From assembly GCA_000181795.3 (NCBI GenBank), contig CM012953.1, forward strand, positions 9,972,282-10,036,281: a DNA stretch of 64,000 nt. The letters run 5' to 3'. This DNA comes from Trichinella spiralis. Taxonomy: Eukaryota > Nematoda > Enoplea > Trichinellida > Trichinellidae. Below the pieces are notes generated by a model that saw nothing but the letters and a program-made list of their open reading frames with translations, searched no databases and was not told the origin of the DNA. A program made the translations under genes and the position numbers. Positions 11,926-25,600 of the stretch are shown here, one piece after another; position 1 is the stretch's first letter, and the number at the start of each line of letters is the position of its first letter.

Positions 11926-14900
11926 TGCGATACAGATAAAAATGTCACAGATTCCAAGACTTCGACAAAAGCAGCATTGACTGCTATTTACAATAGACAG
12001 AGAAGAAATAAGTGATAGGCAAGTACAATTTTAGAAATAAAGAAATCAGAAAGAATTCAAATAATTTTTGATATATTTTGGAAAATAAAAATTACTATTG
12101 CTTAATACACATTTTATAGAAAAAAGTCTTAGATCTACATTTATTTATGAATACTGATTAATATTAATTTATGAATTGACCCAGTTATTGTTATTGGAAG
12201 CTTATAAATAGTTGCTAGGAATGAACGGCTGCTTTTGATTCCACTTTTTGATTGGTTTATTTCCTATTCGATGGTAACGCCTACTTTTCTATATTGCCCT
12301 GGCTTAAACATTACGCCATCTAGCGTTTGCTCATGCGTGAGTATATTAATTTAATTTTACGCTGATTGAAGTATAATATAAAAATATAAATAAAATGCAA
12401 AACAGTTTTCTAATCTGTATGAATAAAACAGTTGAAATAAAAAAATGTTGATCGAAATATAATGGATGAACATTTTATTTTCATTATACACAATGTATTG
12501 AAACTATACTGTCATCTGTTATTGTAAAACAGCTTATTTCTGAAATCTGTTTCGTTATTTATTCAAGACAAACAGGCAGTTCAGCAAAATAAAACAACCA
12601 CATCATGCTTTTTATTCTATTCTTAATACCGTAGCATTGCTTCATGTGTCCAAGAAGCGAATCCCAGATGTTGAGATCATGATAAAAGCATTTCATAGAA
12701 TAGCTAGTAAAATCAGTCAGTTACATTCATGCTAATATTTAATTAGCACTACATATAATACTCCAAAGTTTGTTTGATTTTTTAAATAATGTCTGTTTCA
12801 GTGCCCATCATACCAAAAAATATTACTGAAATGAATACAATGTAAAGTGATTTACAACACAATTGCGTTCAGCGTTTTGTTTATATGCACCTTCATTGCT
12901 ATCAAGGCATAGAAATTGCTTAGCTTGTTTTTGAAACACATATCTAAAACTGGTTTTCAGAAACAAAGTTAATTCAAGTAAATTCTCAATTTAACGAAAA
13001 AGCATTGAAAACTATGATAATGGTGAAAAATCCAGATAAAAATAATCTTCTTTTTATTTATAATTATAATTAGAGCGGGCCCATATTTTTCAAAAAAAGG
13101 AATTAAATTTATGAAGGCTAAAGCAGTTTTGATTTGTAAGAAATTCACCACTATGTCATTATCATTTGCAAACTGGATCTAAAATTTCTTTTTCAATCTA
13201 ATTCAAAAATTTCCTGCTGTTTCTTGGGTTTCCATTAATAACTGTTCATATTAAAAGCATAATGGGTAATTCAGTTCCATAATGATCAATACTGTTTCAG
13301 TGAATATGCAAATTTTAAATGCTTAAAATGCAAACATAGTTAAACATAATAGTAAAAGAATAAATAAGAATGAGCAAATTGTGCGCTTTGGAAAAGCAGC
13401 CATACTGAAAGCTGGAATAAAATCATTCCATTCTGAATTCGTTATCCGTCTCTAAAAGAAACGTCACAGCCAGCAAGGTTTTTAAAGTTTTCCATTAAGA
13501 ATTTGCTTCGCAAACAAATAGATTTGGCTTATTGATTTGAGGCACCAAAAAAACAATTATGAGCTGCCACCATAAATAATGACAGCCTTCTTTGTCAAAA
13601 GTTATGATTCACAATACATTTATTGCAATGCTTTTCAACAGATCATTCGCCTACTGAATCCAAAAGCTCTCTTGACTTCCAAAGAAGTTTTCGATTCAGA
13701 TGGATATTTATTGCACAGACACCTCGAATACTGAACATGTACAAAAAAATTACTACAGCTTTTTCGAGTGATCCTATTCCACTTCAGATTCTTGCTCTGG
13801 TATAAATTTACCATCTTTACTGCAAAGCCTCTATAATTTAAAGGAAAATGATGCTAACATTATCGCAGAAATAACAGTTTTCATTGAGTTCAACGCTGAA
13901 ATTTGAAACTTTATGTTAATAATTGGTCAGTGTGCATAAGATATAAAATCTAAAACTTATTCCAACAAAAAAATTTAACTGTTTATCTTTACTGTCTCAA
14001 AAGTGACAGACGTTTCGTTCACTATTAACTATCATTAATGTAACACGGATTTCAATTTAAAGTGTTGATTCTAAATCGTCAAAATTTCTTAAAGCAACGT
14101 ATAAATAACTATACCATCACAAATATTTCATGTTGGGGGAATTAGCATTTCGGTGAACATCACAGTTAACAACATTACGAAGTTGAAGAATTTCAGCAAG
14201 TCGTACTAATGTAACACAAATAATAAGGCACAGCTGCCAACTAACTGTGCATATTTATATTAATCATTTGATCTTAACTAGATTGAACACAAAGCAAGTA
14301 CGCTGCGCTAAATAAAGTCATATTTGTTGTCACGTAATGTTTTGTGTGTGTTAGTTTTTCATTTGTAATTTATAAATTGAGAAGGGGATAAAATACCTGC
14401 AGTAAATTACTTCAACATATAAGCACAAACAAACAACATAAAAATATTTAATGATAAAAAAGCAGTTTCTTCTTCTTAACAAAAATACTATTATTCTTTG
14501 TATTACATATTATCAAATGGATTTAAAATGCATAAGAAACATGTTTAAAACATGTTTAAATGAAATTTCTAAGAAAAACAAAAGTTGTTCATAAAACACC
14601 TCAGAACATTCATGAAAAACTAAAATAATTTTGACCAGTGAAAAGAAAAAAGAATTTAACCAATAAAATAAGAAAATTTTCAAATGGGCTATTTTTAGGC
14701 AATCAATGAAAGTCGATAATGAGAGAGGAAAAGCAGGCAGAATCAAATCTAGGCTTCCGTGAACAACGAACTTCAACGAACCGTTACACAGGCATAAAAG
14801 CGGGATGACGAAGATAAAATAATTTTAAAGTTGAGGTCACCACTAAGCAGTCAGTCAGAGTGCTCAAATCAAATCCCTGGTAAAGCGTTTGCAATAGTTT

Positions 14901-16873
14901 CAACCCTTATTTAAATATTGCTGCAATATTACTGTAAGTCAGCATACTGTAGTGGTCAGGATTTTGAAATTGCATAAATGAAATTAAAAAATATTTAAAA
15001 ATTAAAAAAATCAAGTCATTTAAGTAGATTAGTAATACAAATAAATTTTAGGAATTTAAAATACGAGATAACTTATGAATAATTTTCATAATTCAATAAG
15101 GTTAATGTTTTCTCTTAATGTTAGGTGGCATAATATCAGCTCTAACTCCCACAAATTACATAAGCTATTTCGATTTTATTTAATCAGATAGAAGAAATGT
15201 CGATTCTTTTGTGCCTTTATGCTTACACGCACTTCTGCGTATGCATTGGCATGATGCCAAATAAATAAGACGAATAAATAATTAAAAGACTAATGGAATA
15301 AACATTAGGAGAAATGGATAACATGAAATGAAACTGTTTATATCTTAAATGTAAACTACTATGTGAAAAGGCGGTGGTGGAATAATAGATTTGGTTTATT
15401 TGAATATGCATGAAGAACACGTAAGAAAATAATATTACTGTGATTCTTTAAATGATGCATATTAAGTCATAATCAATCCACTACCCATTCTCTCTACCAT
15501 GATTAACCTTATAAAATGCCAATATGGACATTCAGTATTATCAGTATGATGTATAATCCAAAATTGTTTAATAATTCAAAAACAATGAACTTTATTTTTT
15601 GTGTAGTTTGAACTTAAATGCATAAATTATTAACCATCCTTAAATGTATTCATTATAAAATTTCACAAACAGGTCATTTGCATGAAGTTGAAAACAAGCT
15701 GAACATGCTTTTCTCGATAAATGACAGTTTATGGTTTAGTTTGTTTTTTCTATTACTTGCACTTCATGCATTTCACTATAGACGCCACTAGGTTTAAACT
15801 TTAATTTCGATCTTTTATCATGTAAATTACAGATTCACTACATGACCATTTAAGATAAAATTTGGTTGGCCACGTCTCTTTGGTATTATCAAGTTTCACT
15901 GCCTTGTATGAATAACTACATATAAGTTTATTTCAGTTTAACTGCAAAGTTACTTCACTTTTGATTTGTTAAATTTATGTATGTTATTCACTTATAATAT
16001 CTAATTATCAATAAAATCACCTCGGTATAAAATTTTATATAGTAGTAAAATGCAAAATATTTTAGTTAAGTTCAGCATTAGAATCCATTTCAAATAAAAA
16101 AATGAAATACCTTGATGTTAGTTGTATTTTATTTTTGATAACAAGAGCGACAATAGTTCACAAATAAATTTTTCAGAAGGTAATTTTAATATTACTAACT
16201 TGCATGTTGCATTTTTTACAGTACCTCATGAAACTTGATTCTCATTGTTTTCCAGTTGTAGAAAAGTGATACTTCGCTTCTTTCTTGTTATGGGATTGGT
16301 AACCATAATTTCTTTAAGTGATTTTTATACTATGATTTTATACTTGCAACTGTACTGTTTGTAATCGTTCAGATACATTTTTCGTCTCTTCAGCATTTCT
16401 TAAGACAATAAATTTATTAATAATATTATTTCGAATAATTTTTTCTTTATCATAATTTCTATAAGTTATTTTAATAGCATTTTATAATTTCACACACAAT
16501 ATATTGTTACTTAATTACCTTACCGTATATATTGATTAATGACATAATGCATTCTTTGCATGAGATGATTAATTGCTTCGTGCTTGTTTATTAAATATGT
16601 TCAAAGTGTATTTTCTCCACGTATCCTGTGGCATGTTTGACTGTTTATTTACAGCTTCTTATAATATATTGATGTTCTTTATATGATAAACGTATATTAT
16701 AAATATTTATACAATTGTGATATCGAGATGAGCTGTCATTTCAAGTATATGCATACACATTTTCAGTGTTTTCTGTATTGTAAAGTCAATATCTGCATTT
16801 ATAGTATCCAAAATATCTGTTTATAGAATATTAATTAATCTGAAACTCAACATTGGTTGAAGAGAGAAAAATT
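11926..16873. other. 5-kb intergenic region without recognised genes
   Basis: Upstream regions of the TIA-1 gene (minus) and the glutamate synthase gene (plus) share this gap. A less AT-rich block at about 12180-12340 may be the TIA-1 promoter or 5' UTR. Short ORFs here (60-90 codons) are AT-rich, lack splice context and match nothing I recognise. No tRNA or repeat structure seen. Confidence 0.55.
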
Positions 16874-19800
16874 ATGAATCCGAATAAAAGATTATGTCCG
16901 ATGGGATTGTACGTTCCTGAATTGGAAAAAGGTTCATGTGGCGTTGGTTTTGTAGCCAGTATAAATGCTGTAAAGTCTCACAAGGTTTGTTTTAATTTAA
17001 GAGAGAATTTTGTTTAAGAAATGACCCTTAATAAGAAAAAAATTAATAAAACCTTAGATCTTATTTAAAAAATATATCTATAGCTGTTTTAACTTATTGA
17101 AATCAGAAATACTAAACTTAAACTTATAATCTGTTTTTTGTGCTAACAAGTATAATAATGGTGTTACAGATATTCAATGAAAAAATTTTAATTAATAAAA
17201 TAGTCCTAAACTGTATATGCATTATAAAATTGTACATTTTTTGAGTTTACGTGCGTAACTTTTAATGCTTTTCTACAGTTGATAATAAACATGACATTTG
17301 TTTTGTGAGACTGAAATGTACAAGTTAACCGTTGTTTGGTGCTTTGAACTACTCAAATTGTAGATCAATATTGCATTGTGAATAATTATTTTAAAGGTTT
17401 CTGCATGACTGGCACAGTGTGGAGAATTTGATTGAAATTTGTTTATGCACAAGTGTTTGTGTCGTCAGAGTTTTAATAAATAATTATCCGTGTTTATGCA
17501 AAAGTACATTTAGAAAAAAAACGATAGAAATGTCAAATGAAAGGGTAAAAGAAAAGACGCATTTGGTTAGTTGTTGCGTAATCGGAAGGAAAAGAAAATT
17601 CAATATTTTCATAAATAATTTTTAAATTTACAAATACATCTATAAAGATAAAAATATAATGGAATTTTAAATATGAGAAATTGTTAATTCTTAAAAAAAT
17701 ATCTAAAAAAACAGATTTTCATTGATCGATTTGTTATTTTTGATATATGTTTGCTGTTATGGTAGAAGTTGATTGAAAAAAATGTAAAAATCTATATACT
17801 GTGTACATTGAGTTATGATATTTAAAAGATAAACAAACAGTACCATGTAGATTTTTATATCGAAACCAATCTAATATGTAAAAATAATAATAGATGATTG
17901 TTTTATTAAATTTATTAATAAATTGATTATTATTATTTTAAAAAGGACGATAAGCAATTTACATGACAAGGTGTAATTTATTTTGTGAAATTGTTGTAGA
18001 TCTTGAGCGAAGCTAGAACAATGTTGGAACGTATGCAGCATCGTGGCGCTTGTTCGTGCGATAATGATTCAGGTGATGGAGCAGGAGTGATGACTGGCAT
18101 TCCTCATCGATTTTTTAAAACCGAACTGCAGTAAAAAATTTTTTTCAACAGTTTTAACTTTGTCAAATATGAAAATTAAAATATGATGTATTTTTATTTA
18201 TTAATAGTAAATTGAGAGTGACACTTCCACCCGAAGGGGAATATGCTACAGGTTTGATATTTTTCGACCGTGAAACTTATAAAAAAGGAAAAGAATTCGT
18301 AAACGATATTGCTGCTGGTTGTGGTTTGAAAGTGTTGTGTTGGCGCAATGTTCCTGTAGATTCGACTGCACTTGGAAAATTGGCCAGACAAACCGAACCA
18401 TTGATCCGGCAGATTTTTGTAACTTATGAAAATATCTCCACTGCGGAATTTCAAAGAAAAGTACAACAATGATTAAATTTAAATACAAAATTTTGAACAT
18501 TTTTCGATTTAGCTATTTCTCATGCGAAAACAAGCTTCACATTCCATACCTAGACAAGGCATTTATTGCTACTTGTGCAGTTTATCTTCAGAGACAATTG
18601 TCTACAAGGTATCATTTGAATATGTAAATTTCACAAGGCATAAATTTTGTTACAATTATATATTTCAGGGACAATTTACGGCATTCCAAGTTTGGCTATA
18701 TTACAAAGATTTGGTCAATCCAGATTTCGAAACACATATTGCCATGGTGCATGCACGCTTTTCAACTAATACAATGCCAAGCTGGGAACGAGCCCAACCT
18801 TTTCGGTTAGATTTGCTTTTTTTTAGAATTATTGAATGAATAATTTTATTTGATTTTATTAGAAATAATAAATTTATTAAATAAGCATAATTTTTAAGCA
18901 TATTATCTCACAATGGTGAAGTGAATACACTTCGTGGAAATATCAATTTGATGAAAGCTCGAGAAGGATTGATGTCCAGTCTACAGTATGGCAGTGATTT
19001 GAAAAAATTGTTTCCTGTAATTGAAGATGACAATCCGTCCGATTCTGCAGTGTTGGATTGCACGGTAGAATTCTTGTTCCGTGCTGGTGAACGATCTCTT
19101 CCTGAAGTATTTAAAAATTTTGTTTATTTTGTGTGTGTGTGTTTCTATATCTCATTGGTGTTTAATTTTTTCAGGTAGCCATGACAGTGATACCGGAAGC
19201 ATGGGAAAAGGATCAACGGATGAATATTGAAAAGAAAGCATTCTACAACTGGAGTGCAATGGCCATGGAACCTTGGGATGGACCTGGTATTTTGGTGCAA
19301 ATTTGTAAATGGTGGTTTTGAGAAAATTAAATTCACTCTCATTTTAGCATTGATTGTTTTCTGCGACGGAAGATACATAGGTGCAATTTTGGACAGAAAT
19401 GGCTTACGGCCAGCTCGCTACGTTATTACTGATGAAAATATTATTTACATGGCAAGCGAAGTGGGAACTAATGTACTTGCTCCTGAATGTGTTGTCCGAA
19501 AGGTATTTATTGATCAATGAATTGCATCATCATTTTGAAATAATTTCCGTTTTTATTAGGGTCGTTTGAGACCGGGGCGCATGCTTTTAGTCGATACCTT
19601 GAAGAAGTGCTTAGCTCGAGATGAAGAATTGAAACTTGAAATTGCTCGATTGCGTCCAGTTCGAAAATGGCTGCGTACAGAAGTTATAGATCTTGATCAT
19701 ATTTTGCGTGATTATCAGGTTTGCTTTTTCTTCTTGTATTTCATTCATTCATTCGTCATCGTTTATCTTTTTAAAAAATGATTCTTGATTTTAGGTGAAA

Positions 19801-22572
19801 CATGGCTTACTTACATACGAATATTTAATCTCTCGTGAACTTACACAAATTCCCCAAGAAGGCGAAAGTTTACACGACGATCGTCGTCTAACTTTATTCG
19901 CTTACACTCATGATACGTTTGGAATTTTGGTAGTACCGATGATCAGAGATAAGTAATAAATTATCATCATTATCATTTCACATAATTGAGTAGTAATTTT
20001 CCATTTTTATAATACAGGAAAGAAGCGCTTGGTTCAATGGGCAATGATACAGCGTTGGCATGTTTGTCTCAGTATGGTCCGTCTCTTTACAGTTATTTTC
20101 AGCAAATGTTTGCTCAGGTTACAAATCCACCGATTGATCCGTTTCGAGAGCAGATTGTCATGTCGCTGGCTTGCCCAATAGGACCCGAAGCGAACATCCT
20201 CAGCGCTTCGGCCGAACAATGCAGACGTTTATTTCTCGAGCAACCCATCCTATCATTAATCGAAATGGAAGTATTGAAAAAGAACAATTACCGTGGTTGG
20301 AAAGTGAGGATAATATGTTTTTTTTTTGAAATTAGTATTAAAACTTAATTTGGAAACCAACATCTCAGCAGCTTTGTTAAAAATTTGATTTGATTTTCAA
20401 CAATTGAAATTTATATATTGTTAAAATATTGCGAGTGTATTTAGACTCGAGTAATTGATGCTGTTTATCCAAAACGCCACGGCGTGAGAGGTTTGCTGCC
20501 TGCGTTGGATAAAATTTGCGCCGATGCTTGCATCGCAGCATTGGATGATTATCAATTGATAGTGATATCCGATCGTGCAGCGAATCGTGATTATGTTCCA
20601 ATAAGGTAAAATTGTTCTTTTTTTTCTATCCAAATCAATATTTAATTGCCTTTTTGAATTTCTTCTAATAGTACATTGTTGGCCGTGGGAGCTGTGCATC
20701 AGTATTTGATTCGAGAAAAGTTGCGCATGAAAATTGGACTTATTGTAGAATCAGGCGAAGCACGGTACAGTATTGATGTTGTTCAAGGGAAATTGTGTTG
20801 AAAATTTGTTTTCTTTTCCAGTGAAATTCATCATTTTTGTGTACTTCTTGGGTTCGGTGCCGACGCTATATGCCCGTATCTCGTCTACGAGACGCTTTAT
20901 CGTCTACGTCGAATGGGTCTTTTGACACCACCGTTCACTGACGAGCAGATTTATATGAATTTTCGCGACGCTTGTTACAGGGGAATTTGCAAAGTTATGG
21001 CCAAAATGGGCATCTCAACATTGCACAGTTACAAAGTATAGAATGGTTGGATTTTGTGACTTGTGGTCTATTTAAATTTTGATCTGTTCAAATATGCAAA
21101 TGATTTGTTCTTTGTTTTGCTTTTGATTGTGCTAGGGAGCGCAGATTTTCGAAGCGGTCGGTCTTGGGCAGGATGTTGTGGAAAAGTGCTTCACCAATAC
21201 AGTGTCACGTTTGGGTGGAGTGAATTTTGAAATTCTGGCCGAAGAGATGCTGAAGCGTCACTTCTACGCCTACACGCATCGCGAAGGCGACAACGTCGCT
21301 TTGGTCAGCGAGGGGGTCTATTATTGGCGTGAAGGTGGCGAGAAGCATTTGAACGAGCCGGTCGGCATAGCCAAGCTGCAAGCAGCCGCTAGACGCAACG
21401 ATTGGGAAAGCTATATGCAATTTTCCAAATCTTCAGATGCGGCCAATCGCCACTGCACTATCCGCGGTCAGTTGGAATTGAAATATGCGCCGAAGCCGAT
21501 TCCAATTGATTCTGTCGAAGAAGCGAAATTTATCGTCAGACGTTTTGCCACAGGTAATGGGAAAAAAGTTTATTAAATTTTAAAAGCGGAATTATTTATT
21601 TAATTATTCATTTTTAGGTGCTATGAGTTTTGGTAGCATTTCTTACGAAACGCACACAACCTTGGCTCTGGCGATGAATCGTATCGGAGCGAAATCCAAC
21701 ACTGGCGAAGGGGGTGAAAATCCTGAACGTTATTTAGAGAAAGATTCAAGCAACAGTGCTCGTTCAAAAATTAAACAAGTTTGTTATCAAATTTCGAACA
21801 TTTATATCAATTTTATGCATATAAATTATTTGTATCTTTGTTTGAAATTCTAGGTTGCTTCTGGTCGATTTGGTGTCACGAGTGCTTATTTGGCAAATGC
21901 TGATGAATTGCAGATCAAATTGGCTCAAGGGGCAAAACCTGGCGAAGGTGGCGAACTGCCCGGCTATAAGGTAATTTTCACCTCGACCCCATTCATTTGT
22001 GAAAAAGAAAATTCAAGTTGGAATAAACAATTTTCCGTATAATTCCATCTTTTTCTTTCAAGGTAACGAAAGAAATTGCAGCAACTAGGAAATCTACCCC
22101 TGGTGTTGGTTTGATTAGTCCACCACCGCATCATGATATTTATTCTATAGAAGATTTGGCGCAGGTATTTTTCTATATTGTGTAAATTTATTTGACATCT
22201 CATTGAAGGGTTTTGTACTTTTAAGCTAATTTACGATTTGAAATGCGCAAATCCTATAGCCAGGATAAGTGTGAAATTAGTTTCAGAAGCAGGAGTTGGA
22301 ATAATTGCAGCTGGTGTTGTGAAGGTAATTTATTGTGCTGAAAATTTTTGATTTACTTATTATTTTGGTTGATCTGTTGCATGTTTGCAGTGCAAAGCTG
22401 AACACATCACGATATCAGGGCATGATGGTGGCACTGGTGCGAGCAGTTGGACAGGCATTAAACATTCCGGAGTGCCATGGGAGTTGGGTTTGACTGAAAC
22501 TCACCAAGTTTTGGTTATGAACAATTTACGTTCAAGAGTAACGCTCCAAGTAGATGGTCAGCTGAGAACAGG

Positions 22573-22613
<41 letters not shown>

Positions 22614-25600
22614 ATGTGATTTATAATTTTTCAATTAATATGGTTTGCAATTCTCTCAGGTCGTGATATTGTAATTGGTGCTTTGCTTGGCGCCGATGAG
22701 TTTGGCATGTCTACAGCTCCACTAATTGCCCTCGGCTGTACAATGATGAGAAAATGTCATTTGAATACATGTCCAGTTGGCATTGCGACGCAGGATCCAA
22801 TTTTGAGGGCCAAATTCGAAGGGAAACCTGAACACGTGATCAATTACATGTTTCTGCTCGCCGAAGAGGTGCGGCAGATTTTGAGCCATTTGGGTTTGCG
22901 GTCCCTCAGCGAAGCTATAGGCCGCACTGATTTGCTTTATCCTCGGCCGGACTTCAAGAACAAAAAAGCACGTCTGTTGGAATTTGGCCCTATTTTGCAA
23001 AATGTTTCTCACCAGTACCCGCATGTCGATACTCGAGCTTCTGTTGTAAAGCAAGAATTTGATTTAAGTTCACGCTTGGTATGTTTATTTTATATTTATA
23101 TTTTATTTTATTCAATTTTATTTGCTTTTTTGTTCAGGACAATAAAATCATCGAAGCTGCCAGCAATGTTTTGAATGGAGAAAAAACAACCTTGAATCTC
23201 TCGTATAAAATTAGCAACATTGATCGAGCTTTCGGTGTTACGCTCAGCTATCACATTTCACGGTAAGTTGCCTTTTTTCTCTTTTTCTGAGGATTTTTAA
23301 ATAAATTTCATTATCACATTTAATGTGTGTATACTATTTGATTTGATTTCCATTTTAGCAGTTTTGGTGAACAAGGTCTGCCTGGTAATATTCATCTGAA
23401 ATTAACTGGCTCTGCTGGTCAAAGTTTTTGCGCATTTCTGGCCAAGGGCTTGTTGGTCGAATTGGAAGGTGATTCTAATGATTACGTTGGAAAGGTAGAG
23501 TGTGGTTTTTTCTTTGAATAATTTAATGTTTGTTTAATGAATATTACTTTTACAACTTTCTCGATGCATTGCCTAGTGCGCAGTGTCTGCCATTTGTATT
23601 TTGTAATGATTCATTTTCATAATTGTATGCGATTGTGAAATTTCAGGGCCTTTCTGGTGGTGAAATTATAATTTACCCGCCTCGAAATTGTCACGAATCA
23701 TTCAAATCTGAAGAAAATATTATTGTCGGAAATGCTGTATTATACGGCGCCACATCCGGGCGAGCGTTCATACGTGGCATCACCGCCGAACGTTTTTGTG
23801 TTCGAAATTCTGGCGCGACAGCTGTTGTTGAGGTTTGTTATAAATTTATTATAATGTTTTTTGAATTATTTCCACGATAATGGAATTGGTTTTTGCAGGG
23901 CGTTGGCGATCACGGTTGTGAATACATGACTGCAGGTATTGTGGTGATTTTGGGCCCAGTAGGGCGAAACTTTGCGGCAGGCATGTCTGGCGGAGTTGCA
24001 TTTGTTTACGACAAGTGAGACTGTGGAAATTTTAAATTTCTCATCATTTATTATTTGCATTAATTTTTATTTATTTTATTGAAATTTCAGATCGCACAGC
24101 TTTCTGAACAAGTGCAACGTCGGCAGTGTTGATCTGGATCCTGTTCAAACTGAAGAAGACGCGAAAACGTTGAAAGCATTGATTGTTGAATTTCACGAAA
24201 AAACTGGCAGCAGAGTTGCAGAAAAGATAATCACAAAATGGTCCAAATCTGTCAAGCGTTTTGTCAAAGTGAAATTTTTGCCATTCACTTGAATTTCTTT
24301 TTTTTTTGGTTTTATTATGATCAGTATTTTTTGTTCAGGTATTCCCGAAGGAATTCAAACGCGTGCTTGAAGAAGCTGCGGCTGTGAAAAAAGAAGAAAA
24401 TTACCAAGTCGATGGACAGTCCGATTACAAAGAAGATATTCTTCAAGAACTACCATCCAGTACAATGCTGCAAGTCAGTGTTTTTCTATTCAAGACAATT
24501 TAATGCTTATCGTTATTTTTTAAATTTTCTAAATAAGATCAAATTAGTATGTACACAGTGGAATTTTTTGCATATACTGATAGTATTAGCATTCTTCTCT
24601 TTGTAGGTTATGCGTGAAGTGTCCAGTCAGAGAACCGTTTCACCTGAAAAAGTGAGTGATATTTTTCTTATGGGATAAATTTGTGAAACTTTTTTAAAAA
24701 TTATTTTATTTACATAATTAAAAAAAATTCATCTCAATTTTTCTTTGAACAATACAGAATTCAGTTCAACCAGTGGAGAGTTCAAGCAGTTCGTGTGAAA
24801 ATTCTAATGACGAAATGTTCAGCGGTGTACAGGAAAAAGTTCTTGACGCTCTTTTGGCAGAAACAATGGATATAGAAAATATACTTGTCACTCCCATGCC
24901 GAAGAAAGTAAGCAAGCCGGCGTTGGATAAAACTAGGTATGTGAAGAGAATTGGAATAATTTATTTATGCAAGTTTTATTTGAAAGCATCATCATAGTCA
25001 AGTGATTCTTTGTTGTGTTGTGTTGATGTTATATTGTGGTGATTCTGATTTTGCATAATTTGATTGATATAATTTGATTTAGGGGATTTATCAAATATCC
25101 GAGGCAGACGGTGATTTACCGGCCTGCAAAAGAGCGATTGGACGATTGGAACGAAGTGTTCGATTTCAAAGAGATACGAGCGAATCTTAGAACGCAGGCA
25201 GCGCGTTGCATGGATTGCGGGGTTCCATTTTGCCAAGGCAACACCGGATGTCCGCTTGGGAACATCATTCCTAAATGGAATGATCTGGTTTTTAGAAACA
25301 ATTGGAAAGAAGCATTGATTCAATTACTTCAGACGAACAATTTTCCAGAATTTACCGGTCGCGTTTGTCCGGCACCTTGTGAAGTTAGTCGACCAGAATG
25401 GAAACTTTAAAATAGCAGGAATATAAATAAAATTGAGAATAAACAATTGTTTAATATCTTTTCCAGGGTGCGTGTTGTTTGGCAATCAGCGAGCCGGCAG
25501 TGACGATAAAGAATATCGAATGTTCGATTATTGAATTCGCTTTTGAGAAAGGTTGGGTTAAGCCGGAACCGCCGGCTTTTCGAACAGGCAAGCGAATTGC

